The position numbers and the translations under genes are program-made. Under the pieces are notes generated by a model that searched no databases, was not told the origin of the DNA, and saw only the letters and a list, made by a program, of their open reading frames with translations. A stretch of DNA of 17,722 nt from JANNGC01 sp043758205 (GTDB taxonomy: Bacteria > Verrucomicrobiota > Verrucomicrobiia > Limisphaerales > SIBH01): the NCBI GenBank assembly GCA_043758205.1, contig JAYVNY010000099.1:1-17722 (forward strand). The letters are read 5' to 3'. Position 1 is the stretch's first letter; each line of letters starts with the position of its first letter. This document shows, piece after piece, positions 1 through 6,196 of this stretch.

Positions 1-177
1 GCTGGGCAGGAACTTGTCGTAGAATTTTTTGAACGGCAGGCAGAACTCCGCGCGAAACTGATCGCGCGACATTTCCGCCAGGCCCGCCTGGCGAAAGACG
101 TGATTGGTCGCGTCCATCACCGCCGGCAGATCGTCCACCAGCGTGCCCGACCAGTCGAAGATGATGTTGCGAATCAC
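1..177 (-). CDS. HAD-superfamily hydrolase, N-terminal part (cut by window edge)
   Basis: The minus strand encodes 59 residues from a GTG at 177-175 to the window edge. The protein opens with a hydrophobic strand followed by FDWSGTLVDD. This is HAD motif I (DxxGT), whose first Asp is the phospho-accepting nucleophile and whose second acidic position acts as acid/base. The following helix (AVMDATNHVFRQAGL) fits the start of a cap domain, as in phosphoglycolate-phosphatase-like members. An in-frame TAA lies 9 bases upstream of the GTG, so GTG is the only workable start. No clear ribosome binding site is visible. The gene lies 72 bp downstream of the hybrid kinase on the same strand and may share its transcript. 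Substrate cannot be inferred, and motifs II to IV lie outside the window. Confidence 0.8.
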   Translation of the reverse strand, partial: MIRNIIFDWSGTLVDDLPAVMDATNHVFRQAGLAEMSRDQFRAEFCLPFKKFYDKFLPS

Positions 178-249
178 GGGACGAGCTTAGGCACCGCCGG
201 GAAAATGTCCAAAGACTCGCGCGCCGAGATTGATGTGAGCACCGGTGCG

Positions 250-2280
250 TTACACCGCATCCAGACATGTCCGCACTGCGCGCACCAGCGTGTCCGGCGG
301 ATACGGCTTTTGGAGGAAGTGCACCGGCTCGTCGCCGGAGTCGAGCAGGTCCTGGCTGTAGCCAGTGCTGTAAATCACCCGGAGTTCCGGCTTGCGTTCC
401 TGGAGCTGGCGCGCGAGTTCGCGGCCCGTCAAACCGCCGGGCAGCACCATGTCCGTCAGCAGCAGATCAATCTTGTGCGCGTGCTCTTCCCACACGCTGA
501 ATGCCTCCTCAATGCGCTCGGCCTCCAGCACCCGGTAGCCCGCGTCGGCGAGAATGGCGTGGGCCAGTTCGCGCAGAATCGGCTCGTCTTCCACGAGCAA
601 AATTGTTTCACCCGCGCCGCCGCGTGGCGCGACCGGCGCTTCCGTGGCCTCGGTGATCTTTGGTTCCAGAGTCTGCACCGAGGCTGGAAACAGCATGGTG
701 AAGGTGGTGCCGCGTCCCACTTCGCTCGTCACGTCCACGAAGCCGTCGTGTTGTTTGACGATGCCGAAGACCGTGGCCAGTCCCAGCCCGGTGCCTCGGC
801 CCACTTCCTTGGTCGTGAAGAATGGCTCGAAGATGCGCGCCATCACGTCTGGCGGAATGCCCGTGCCGGTGTCGCTCACGCGCAGACGCACCCAGCGCGC
901 CACCCCGTTCTCGTCCTCGCTCTCCACCGCGTCGGTGGCGATGATCAGTTGCCCGCCCTGCGGCATGGCGTCGCGCGCATTGACGGCTAGGTTCAACATC
1001 ACCTGCTCGATCATCGAAGGGTCGGCCTCGATGGCCGGTGCGTCCGGCGCGTGCTCGGCGACGAGCGAGATGTTCTCGCCGATCAATCGCTCCAGCATCC
1101 GGCTCATCGTCGTCACGGTGTCGCCGAGCGAGATGACGCTGCGTTGCAACACCTGGCGGCGGCTGAAGGTGAGCAACTGTTTCGTCAAGCTCGCCGCGCG
1201 TTCCGTGGTCGTGAACAGTTGATCGAGCATCACGCCCTGTTCCTGCGACGCGCTCAATCCGAGCCGCCGCACCAGGCCCTGCATGATGGTGAGGATGTTG
1301 TTGAAATCATGCGCCACGCCGGCGGCGAGTTGGCCGAGCGCCTCCATCTTTTGCGACTGGCGCAACTGCGCTTCGAGGCTCAGGCGCTCGGTCACGTCCT
1401 CGCCGTAGGCGTGAACGCGCGCCTCGCCCGCGAGCGGAAAGAATGACCACGAGAGCGTGCGCCCGGACACGGCGACCTTTTCGTCCAGCACGTTGATGCG
1501 GTGCTCCAGACAATGCCGCGTGAGGTCGGCGATGTTCAGCGGCAGCAATTCACCGGGCAGCGTCTTGTGTAATCCGCCCGTGACGATGCGCGCGGCGTCG
1601 TTGCAGTAGAGCACGGAGCCGAGCGCGTCCAACTCCATGACGGGATTTGGATTGTGCTGCACGAAGGCCGCAAGATGCTCGCGCTCGGTTTCATTCTGGC
1701 GTCGCGCGTGGGCAGAACTGATGACGTTGGCGACGGATTGCAGGAAGTGATAATCATCCTCGACGAACACTCGCGCGCGCCGGGTCTGCGCCTCCAGAAT
1801 GCCCCACGGCCGCAGCGCGCCGGGAATGACCACGCTGATGCCGCTGACCACGCCATGCGCGCGGAGCATTTCCGGCACCCGAAACGCCGTGATCGTTCCC
1901 GCGTCGCGCACGATGACCGGCTCGGCAGATTGCAAAACATACGCCGCCATCGAGTCCGTCTCCGCCCAGACCGTGGTGCCGACCACGTCATTGTCCCAGC
2001 CGTGCCCCGCGATCATGCGAAGCGTGATGAGATCCTCGTCCAGTTCGTAGATGCCGCAGAGATCCAGCGACAGCGTTTGCGCGACGAAAATGGCGGCCTG
2101 CTCCACGAGCGTCCGCAAGTCCACACCCGTCAGCGCCGCCTGGCCGAGTGCGGCCACGGCCGCCTGCTGATGCGCGCGGTCGAGGAGAGAAAGTTGAAAG
2201 GAGGCGAGCGGCCCCGCTACAGCGGGACTCTTGGCAAGCGGCGTGAGCACACGCCGCGTCGGTTCGGCAACGGACCACAT
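250..2280 (-). CDS. Hybrid sensor histidine kinase with GAF, PAS, HisKA, HATPase and receiver domains
   Basis: 676 residues. Order: GAF-like domain about 50-195; PAS about 203-298; HisKA dimerisation helix with GVAHDFNN and phospho-accepting His324; HATPase_c with N-box residues Asn430/Asn434, G1 DTGTGIP (470-476), F-box FEPFFTTK (484-491) and G2 GRGTGLGLA (495-503); C-terminal receiver with acidic pair Glu564/Asp565, phospho-acceptor Asp610, Thr639 and Lys658. No membrane segment is evident, so it is probably a soluble sensor. By family, it autophosphorylates on His324 and passes phosphate to its own receiver or a partner. No output regulator lies beside it. The first 28 or so residues are encoded by two small palindromes and look repeat-derived; similarity typical of this kinase type begins near residue 30. 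The start may therefore be downstream, for instance at the GTG of Val43. The signal sensed is unknown. Confidence 0.93.
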   Translation of the reverse strand: MWSVAEPTRRVLTPLAKSPAVAGPLASFQLSLLDRAHQQAAVAALGQAALTGVDLRTLVEQAAIFVAQTLSLDLCGIYELDEDLITLRMIAGHGWDNDVVGTTVWAETDSMAAYVLQSAEPVIVRDAGTITAFRVPEMLRAHGVVSGISVVIPGALRPWGILEAQTRRARVFVEDDYHFLQSVANVISSAHARRQNETEREHLAAFVQHNPNPVMELDALGSVLYCNDAARIVTGGLHKTLPGELLPLNIADLTRHCLEHRINVLDEKVAVSGRTLSWSFFPLAGEARVHAYGEDVTERLSLEAQLRQSQKMEALGQLAAGVAHDFNNILTIMQGLVRRLGLSASQEQGVMLDQLFTTTERAASLTKQLLTFSRRQVLQRSVISLGDTVTTMSRMLERLIGENISLVAEHAPDAPAIEADPSMIEQVMLNLAVNARDAMPQGGQLIIATDAVESEDENGVARWVRLRVSDTGTGIPPDVMARIFEPFFTTKEVGRGTGLGLATVFGIVKQHDGFVDVTSEVGRGTTFTMLFPASVQTLEPKITEATEAPVAPRGGAGETILLVEDEPILRELAHAILADAGYRVLEAERIEEAFSVWEEHAHKIDLLLTDMVLPGGLTGRELARQLQERKPELRVIYSTGYSQDLLDSGDEPVHFLQKPYPPDTLVRAVRTCLDAV
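2213..2257. repeat. Two adjacent small palindromes inside the 5' end of the hybrid kinase gene
   Basis: CCCGCT-AC-AGCGGG lies at 2213-2226 and GCGGCGTG-AGCA-CACGCCGC at 2238-2257. Both are perfect hairpins with 2- and 4-nt centres, 11 bp apart. They encode residues about 8-23 of the predicted kinase, a Pro/Ala/Val-rich stretch with no domain match that I recognise. They look like fragments of interspersed palindromic repeats captured by the reading frame. In the transcript they could also fold over the start region and affect initiation, which is inference. Confidence 0.6.
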
Positions 2281-2624
2281 GACGCAGGATATTCAGCGGC
2301 TGTCCCGCTCGTGGACTAAAGTGTGTGGAGAGGAGGCACTGGGGAAATTCCAACCACCAAATCCCAAAATTCAAACAAGCCACAAACTTCAAACTTCAAG
2401 AGGTGCCTCTGGAAAGTGGTCTTGCGAATGGCGAGTGCGGGTAGGGCGTCGTCGCTCCGCGCGCCGGGCCTGAAGTCGGAAGGACAAGGTGGAACAGAAC
2501 AACGCCTCACCCGGCGTGCGCGGAACGACGACGCCCCATCTGCCTCCGTCAGTGTTTAGTGTCCTCATGGGATTTTAAGTTTTGGGATTTGGAGTTTGCT
2601 GGCAGCTCACGCCAGAATCCGTCC
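2281..2624. other. Gene-free gap between the kinase and tgt, holding repeat sequence
   Basis: This 344-bp stretch separates divergent genes. It holds A/C-rich low-complexity sequence (about 2341-2400), an imperfect GC-rich hairpin (2444-2536) and a T/G-rich segment (2571-2597). The last is the inverted counterpart of part of the first. Promoters for both divergent genes should lie here, but I could not identify a convincing -35/-10 pair. An open frame runs from an ATG at 2559 into tgt, but its first part is encoded by the repeat and does not resemble Tgt. Confidence 0.65.
2357..2592. repeat. Composite inverted repeat: 13-bp outer arms around an imperfect GC-rich hairpin
   Basis: The outer arms CCAAATCCCAAAA (2357-2369) and TTTTGGGATTTGG (2580-2592) are a perfect 13-bp inverted repeat. 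Inside them, 2444-2467 and 2510-2536 form a second imperfect inverted repeat: gggcgtcgtcg..tccgcgc..gccggg on the left, matched by the reverse complement on the right with one substitution and a 2-nt insertion. The nesting suggests a MITE- or REP-like element, or a target that collected two repeats. No ORF for a transposase is present and no flanking target duplication was evident. Confidence 0.5.
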
Positions 2625-3779
2625 GTGTTTGAATTGCTCAAGACCGACCCGCATTCCCGCGCCCGCCTCGGACGCCTCACGACCACGCGCGGCGTGATCG
2701 AGACGCCCGTCTTCATGCCGGTCGGCACGCAGGCCAGCGTGAAGGCGCTGGACTCGCGCGAGCTGATCGAGATGGGCACGCAGATCATTCTCGGCAACAC
2801 CTATCACCTCTCCATCCGGCCGGGCATGGAGATCATGGCGGCGGCGGGCGGGCTGCATAAATTCATGAACTGGACGAAACCGATCCTCACCGACAGCGGC
2901 GGGTTCCAGGTTTTCAGCCTCGCGAAGATTCGGAAGATTAAACCGCACGGCGTCGAGTTCCGCTCGCACCTGGATGGCTCGCTGCTGTTCCTCGGGCCGA
3001 AAGAGTCCATGAACATCCAGCGCATCATCGGCTCGGACATCGCGATGGTCTTCGACGAATGCCCGCCCCACGGCGCGACGGCGGCGGAGATGAAAGGCGC
3101 GGTCGAGCGCACCATTCGCTGGGCGCGCGAGTGCCGCGTGCAGCCGCGCGCGGAGGGTCAATTCGTCTTCGGCATCGTGCAGGGCGCGAGCGATGCGAAG
3201 CTGCGCGAGCATTGCGCAAAGGAAATCGTGGCGATGGACTTCGACGGCTACGCCATCGGTGGCGTGAGCGTGGGCGAGCCGGAGCCGGAGATGATGTCCG
3301 CCGTGGAAATGACCGAGCCGCATCTGCCCGCGCACAAGGCACGTTACGCGATGGGTCTCGGCACCCCCGCGCAGCTCGTCGAGTTGGTCGCGCGCGGCGT
3401 GGACATGTTCGACTGCGTGCTGCCGACCCGCGTGGCGCGCAACGGGACGGCCTTCACGCGTCTGGGAGCCATCAGCATCAAGGGCGGTTCTTACAAGGCG
3501 GACTTCACGCCCATCGAGGCGGACTGCAACTGCTTCGCCTGCAAAAATTTCACCCGCGCCTACATCCGTCATCTGCTGAACGTGAATGAAATTCTCGGCC
3601 TGCGCCTGGTCAGCATTCACAACTCGCACCTGTTCCTCAAAGTGATGGAAGACATGCGGACGAATCTGGCCGCCGGGACGTTCGGTGAGTTCCGGCGCGA
3701 GTTCATCGCGAACTACCGGCCCACGGGAAAAGTTCTGCTCGCCCGCCAGATGCACGCCGCCGCCCAGCAGGACCGGTGA
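2625..3779 (+). CDS. tgt: Queuine (preQ1) tRNA-ribosyltransferase
   Basis: 384 residues from GTG 2625. Tgt swaps the guanine at position 34 of GUN-anticodon tRNAs (Asp, Asn, His, Tyr) for preQ1, in the queuosine pathway in the cytoplasm. Visible signatures, numbered from this GTG: the substrate-binding DSGGFQVFS with Asp90; YAIGGVSVGE; the nucleophile in FDCVLPTR (Asp263); and the zinc site CxCxxC (Cys301, Cys303, Cys306) with His332. Length and collinearity match E. coli Tgt well. The frame stays open to an ATG at 2559, but those 22 extra residues come from an intergenic repeat, and Tgt proteins normally begin just where Val23 lies (FELLKTD...), so GTG 2625 is preferred. The gene stands alone and ends 6 bp from the convergent recO stop. 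No other queuosine genes are visible. Confidence 0.96.
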   Translation: MFELLKTDPHSRARLGRLTTTRGVIETPVFMPVGTQASVKALDSRELIEMGTQIILGNTYHLSIRPGMEIMAAAGGLHKFMNWTKPILTDSGGFQVFSLAKIRKIKPHGVEFRSHLDGSLLFLGPKESMNIQRIIGSDIAMVFDECPPHGATAAEMKGAVERTIRWARECRVQPRAEGQFVFGIVQGASDAKLREHCAKEIVAMDFDGYAIGGVSVGEPEPEMMSAVEMTEPHLPAHKARYAMGLGTPAQLVELVARGVDMFDCVLPTRVARNGTAFTRLGAISIKGGSYKADFTPIEADCNCFACKNFTRAYIRHLLNVNEILGLRLVSIHNSHLFLKVMEDMRTNLAAGTFGEFRREFIANYRPTGKVLLARQMHAAAQQDR

Positions 3780-3785
3780 ATTTTC

Positions 3786-4430
3786 TTACGTCGCGTTCAG
3801 CGCCGCCGTGCGACCGGCGGGAATTTTCTCCAGGTGATAAATGATGAAGCCGTGCAGGAACTGCCGCAGTTCGCGCGTCTGGGCGTCGCTCAATTTCACG
3901 CGGCGGATCAGCGGCCAGTCGCCACGCGTCAGCGTCGCCGCCAGATGACGGCTGCCTGCGCTCAACTTTGAATCATTCCAGTCTGGGCCGAGGCCGAGTT
4001 CTTCGAGCAGCTTCAATTCAAACGCGAACACCGTGCGCGGCGTGGGCGGCGCGATGGTGAGTTCGGCGAGCGCGGCGCACACGAGGGTGAAGACGGAAGC
4101 GATGGGCGTCTCCGTTTCCGTGGTCAGTTCGACGAGCGTGGTGAAGTAGCTGGCCTGTTGAATCCAGCCGAGATTTTGCCGCAACGTCGGATGAGTCTCG
4201 CCCAGGACCACTTCCCGGAGATTGTGCAAATCGGACCTCTTGCTGCGCGCGAAACTGAACTCCGCTTCGTAAAACAAATCCAGCTTGCCGCGAAACGGCG
4301 ACTTCGGACGGCGCGCGCCCTTTGCCACCGTGGCGATGCGTCCAAGGTCCGGCGTGAGCCAGTGGACGATGAGGCTGGTCTCGGTGAGAGGCCGCGTGCG
4401 GAGGATGAGACCGTGGCTACGCTCGTCCAT
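3786..4430 (-). CDS. recO: DNA repair protein RecO
   Basis: 214 residues from ATG 4430. RecO binds single-stranded DNA and SSB and, with RecR (and RecF), loads RecA at gaps in the RecFOR recombination pathway. The N-terminal 80 residues have the OB-fold pattern of the family: GLILRTRPLTETSLIVHWLT, then GRIATVAKGARRPKS and a basic stretch. The helical C-terminal part includes FELKLLEELGLGPDW, a hallmark of RecO. It is somewhat shorter than E. coli RecO (about 242) and lacks the four-cysteine zinc cluster seen in some family members; only one Cys is present. It is the last gene of the minus-strand run, 228 bp beyond ybeY, with repeats between them. Its stop faces that of tgt across 6 bp, so the two transcripts probably overlap at their 3' ends. 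Confidence 0.92.
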   Translation of the reverse strand: MDERSHGLILRTRPLTETSLIVHWLTPDLGRIATVAKGARRPKSPFRGKLDLFYEAEFSFARSKRSDLHNLREVVLGETHPTLRQNLGWIQQASYFTTLVELTTETETPIASVFTLVCAALAELTIAPPTPRTVFAFELKLLEELGLGPDWNDSKLSAGSRHLAATLTRGDWPLIRRVKLSDAQTRELRQFLHGFIIYHLEKIPAGRTAALNAT

Positions 4431-4437
4431 GGGGCAA

Positions 4438-4458
4438 ATGACGAATGACGAATGACAA
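4438..4458. repeat. Three tandem 7-nt units (ATGACGA/ATGACGA/ATGACAA)
   Basis: Short tandem array just upstream of the recO start. No function can be assigned. The period of 7 and its position outside genes resemble the GTTCAAA array at 6151-6188. Confidence 0.6.
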
Positions 4459-4484
4459 ACAGCGAGGGGCGGCTTGGGCTACGC

Positions 4485-4586
4485 GCTGCCGGTTTGCAAC
4501 CGGCAGGGGCTGCCTCGCGCTGCGGCTCAAGAAAAATTCTTGAAGCCTCCGTCGTTCGTGGCCCCTGCCGGTTACAAACCGGCAGC
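4485..4586. repeat. Nested palindromic repeat: 26-bp inverted arms, each itself a hairpin
   Basis: Arms at 4485-4510 and 4561-4586 are inverted copies with one mismatch in 26. Each arm is also a palindrome, TGCCGGTT plus a 3-nt centre plus AACCGGCA; the centre is TGC on the left and ACA on the right. The 50-nt middle holds a further small palindrome (caagaaaaattcttg, 4528-4542). In RNA or single-stranded DNA it can form either one long hairpin or two short ones. It lies between ybeY and recO on their shared strand, so it could act as a processing or attenuation site. The design is typical of dispersed REP-type repeats. No element-encoded protein is present. Confidence 0.85.
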
Positions 4587-4612
4587 ACGCTGGAGGGTGC
4601 GGACGTTCTCCG

Positions 4613-4642
4613 CGTCTTGGCGTCTTGGCGTCTTGGCGTTGG
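4613..4642. repeat. Tandem 8-nt repeat (CGTCTTGG x3 plus a partial unit)
   Basis: CGTCTTGG occurs at 4613-4620, 4621-4628 and 4629-4636, followed by CGTTGG. It lies just past the ybeY stop codon on the minus strand and is followed by an A-run (4643-4649). Read on the minus strand, the run is a T-tract, but no stem precedes it, so it is not a convincing terminator. Confidence 0.75.
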
Positions 4643-4658
4643 AAAAAAAGATTCCTCA

Positions 4659-5132
4659 TCACTTCAAGGCCGGAGTTTTGCCGAGCTGTGAGAGCGGAAA
4701 TTTTGCGGCGACATTTTTCAACAGACGGTTCTCCTCACGCTTCATCATGCGGCGTTTCGCGGGTTCCAAATCATCATGGCCGCGCAAGTGCAGCAGACCG
4801 TGAATGACGTACCGGGCGAGTTCTGACGGCCAGGTCGTCTTGAACTCGCGGGCCTGCTTCACCGCATCGGCGACGGATATGAAAATTTCGCCGTGGAGCG
4901 GCGCTCCCAACTCGGAGTGATCGAACGTGATCACGTCCGTGGAGCCTTCGTGCTGGAGGAACTGCCAGTTCACTTCCGTCATTTCCGCCGGCTCCACGAA
5001 GTGGAAGCACAGTTCGTATTCCGTTACGCCCAGTTCCTCGTGCAGCAACTGGCGCGTGAGGCGACGCAGGAGCGGCAGCGCGAGCGTGCGCGTGCGCTGG
5101 CGGTTGCGGAGCGAGAGAACGCGCGTGCTCAT
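4659..5132 (-). CDS. ybeY: YbeY-type rRNA maturation endoribonuclease
   Basis: 157 residues from ATG 5132. YbeY is a zinc-dependent endoribonuclease needed for 3' maturation of 16S rRNA and ribosome quality control. The family signature HGLLHLRGHD lies at 111-120 and is followed by DLEPAKRRMMKREE. STDVITFD and GEIFISVADA upstream are also typical. His111 and His115 match the first two metal ligands. The third, normally His ten residues after the first, is Asp121 here, confirmed in the DNA (GAT GAT). A frame extension to a GTG at 5165 is encoded by a repeat, so ATG 5132 is preferred; AGGAG lies 11 bases upstream of it. The ATG overlaps the stop of the truncated phosphatase frame (ATGA). It sits near phoH, the usual partner of ybeY, with two genes between them. 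Confidence 0.92.
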   Translation of the reverse strand: MSTRVLSLRNRQRTRTLALPLLRRLTRQLLHEELGVTEYELCFHFVEPAEMTEVNWQFLQHEGSTDVITFDHSELGAPLHGEIFISVADAVKQAREFKTTWPSELARYVIHGLLHLRGHDDLEPAKRRMMKREENRLLKNVAAKFPLSQLGKTPALK

Positions 5133-5143
5133 GGGCGGTTCAG

Positions 5144-5148
5144 CTCCT
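5144..5148 (-). promoter_or_regulatory. Candidate ribosome binding site for ybeY
   Basis: AGGAG on the minus strand, 11 bases before the ATG at 5132. The spacing is slightly long but supports that ATG over the GTG at 5165, which has only repeat sequence upstream. Confidence 0.4.
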
Positions 5149-5156
5149 GCTGAAAC

Positions 5157-5314
5157 GGGTGGCACGGGCTACCAGCCCGTCCCGCTGGGCTACCAGCCCA
5201 GCGGAATGACCGCGATCCACCCCCGCCGGAAGTCCAGCCGGCCTGACGCGCGCGGCCCTCACCCTTCCGCCGGGCTGGTAGCCCGGCGGCACGGGCAGGT
5301 TGCCCGTGCCACCC
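5157..5314. repeat. Cluster of four or five hairpins framed by a 13-bp inverted repeat
   Basis: The outer arms GGGTGGCACGGGC (5157-5169) and GCCCGTGCCACCC (5302-5314) are a perfect inverted repeat. Within the span lie ACGGGCT-acc-AGCCCGT (5164-5180), CCGCTGGGCT-acc-AGCCCAGCGG (5182-5204), a weaker GCCGG/CCGGC dyad (5225-5242), CCGCCGGGCT-ggt-AGCCCGGCGG (5267-5289) and GGCACGGGCA-ggt-TGCCCGTGCC (5288-5310). Four of these have an exact 3-nt centre (ACC or its complement GGT). The cluster lies between the conserved part of the phosphatase remnant and ybeY. This looks like accumulation or internal duplication of one REP-like family. Confidence 0.9.
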
Positions 5315-5515
5315 AGGCGGGAAGCCGCCCTCGTTGGCCAGCGCGTGGTCGGAGGTCGGGAGCGCGAGGTTGATGACGGCCTCAAACCCCGCCGCGCGAA
5401 TCGCCTGAAACTGGCTCTCCGTGGGCTGCCCGCCCGTGCCGAACCGCCCGCCGACGAGGCGGAAATGGCGGATGGCGGAGAGGGATCTGGTCTGCAATTT
5501 CATGCGTGCCTACAC

Positions 5516-6070
5516 TCAAGCCGCAGCTTGCTCATGATGATCTTTGGCTGTGCGGATGAAGTGCTCGAATTCCGCCGCGCCAGCGAACGCACGACGAGGA
5601 ACGATGATGGCCGCCAGCGCATTGATGTAGATGTAGATGTAGGCGTGCGCGTCTGCGCTTACCACTCTCTCAACTCCACGCCAAGCGGTCGAAGACTGGC
5701 CGTGCGCACTGGACTCGGTGACGCTTTCGGGTGAAAGCGTGACACGGTGCAAGCCAAGAAGTCCCCGGTTCTGCCCCTCGCTTACCATGCCATCCACAAT
5801 CTTGCGTAGCTTGCGGCGATAGAGCCACGGGAAGGTCAGCAAATAGATCGGCACGCCGCTTAACAACGGCAACAAATCGAGAAATGTCTGTGCCGGTTTG
5901 CCGCGCGAACGATCCGCGAGATACCAAAGGCCGGCACAAATCAGCAGCCAAACCACCGGAGGAATGAACCAAACACGCAGATACTGCCGTCGCGCGGTCG
6001 GTGAGTGACGCTGGTGGTAGAGGTTGAACGCAATCAAATCGTCCTTCGTGATTTCGTATTCAACGGTCAT
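5516..6070 (-). CDS. YcxB-like membrane protein
   Basis: 184 residues from ATG 6070. Two hydrophobic segments (about 33-52 and 64-83) are separated by a short polar loop and followed by a basic RRKLRK patch. The C-terminal soluble part (about 105-172) has the pattern of the YcxB-like domain: a strand ending in VTLSPESV, a Trp-containing segment (STAWRGVERVV), then a strand and IIVPRRAF followed by an EFEHFI helix. Function of the family is unknown; membrane location is predicted. A hexanucleotide GATGTA x3 in the gene encodes the YIYIYI strand. It is 126 bp downstream of phoH, with low-complexity sequence between, and 12 bp upstream of the phosphatase remnant. Confidence 0.75.
   Translation of the reverse strand: MTVEYEITKDDLIAFNLYHQRHSPTARRQYLRVWFIPPVVWLLICAGLWYLADRSRGKPAQTFLDLLPLLSGVPIYLLTFPWLYRRKLRKIVDGMVSEGQNRGLLGLHRVTLSPESVTESSAHGQSSTAWRGVERVVSADAHAYIYIYINALAAIIVPRRAFAGAAEFEHFIRTAKDHHEQAAA
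5624..5641. repeat. In-frame hexanucleotide tandem repeat (GATGTA x3)
   Basis: Three perfect copies, read on the minus strand as TACATC, encode Tyr-Ile three times within the YcxB-like domain. Being a multiple of three, copy changes would lengthen or shorten a predicted beta strand without a frameshift. Confidence 0.8.
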
Positions 6071-6150
6071 GGCGTTGGATGGTTAGTGGTTAGTGTGCGC
6101 GGCTACGTTCTAAGACTTAAATCTGCACGAACGACTCGCAGCGCGCCCGC

Positions 6151-6188
6151 GTTCAAAGTTCAAAGTTCGACGTTTCAAATTCAAAGTT
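6151..6188. repeat. Low-complexity GTTCAAA-type tandem repeat
   Basis: GTTCAAA at 6151-6157 and 6158-6164, then degenerate units (GTTCGAC, GTTTCAAATTCAAAG). It occupies the short gap between the phoH stop and the YcxB-like start. It is similar in style to the caaacttcaaacttcaag stretch at 2383-2400. Confidence 0.55.
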
Positions 6189-6196
6189 TTCTTCCT

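Larger units (their letters stand above)
5129..5503 (-). pseudogene. Truncated tyrosine/dual-specificity-phosphatase-like gene ending in repeats
   Basis: The frame starts at ATG 5503, 12 bp after the YcxB-like gene. Residues 1-60 (about 5324-5503) read like the start of the bacterial PTP-like phosphatase family: GTGGQPTESQFQAIRAAGFE, then VINLALPTSDHALANEG. In intact members this is followed by a GMEY.HIPV.W segment and a catalytic HCxxxxR loop. Here the similarity stops near 5320 and the frame enters the palindromic cluster 5157-5314. The remaining 64 or so residues are repeat-encoded (Gly/Arg/Pro/Ala-rich), with no catalytic Cys-Arg loop. The frame nevertheless stays open until a TGA that overlaps the ybeY start as ATGA. 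It is most likely a dead enzyme gene whose 3' half was replaced or deleted. A short product might still be made and could couple translation to ybeY. Confidence 0.7.

Noticed and set aside
2559..2624. ATG-initiated N-terminal extension of tgt
   Set aside because: It is encoded by an intergenic inverted-repeat arm and falls outside the usual Tgt start; GTG 2625 is preferred.
2607..3755. A 382-residue open frame on the minus strand opposite tgt
   Set aside because: It is antisense to a certain tgt gene and has no recognisable motif.
3803..3820. Stem CCGCCG/CGGCGG followed by GAATTTT as a tgt terminator
   Set aside because: The stem is only 6 bp, the T-tract is short and displaced, and it lies in recO coding sequence; the evidence is too weak to call.
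4485..5314. CRISPR array
   Set aside because: The repeats are palindromes of varied sequence with no regular unit-spacer spacing and no cas genes nearby.
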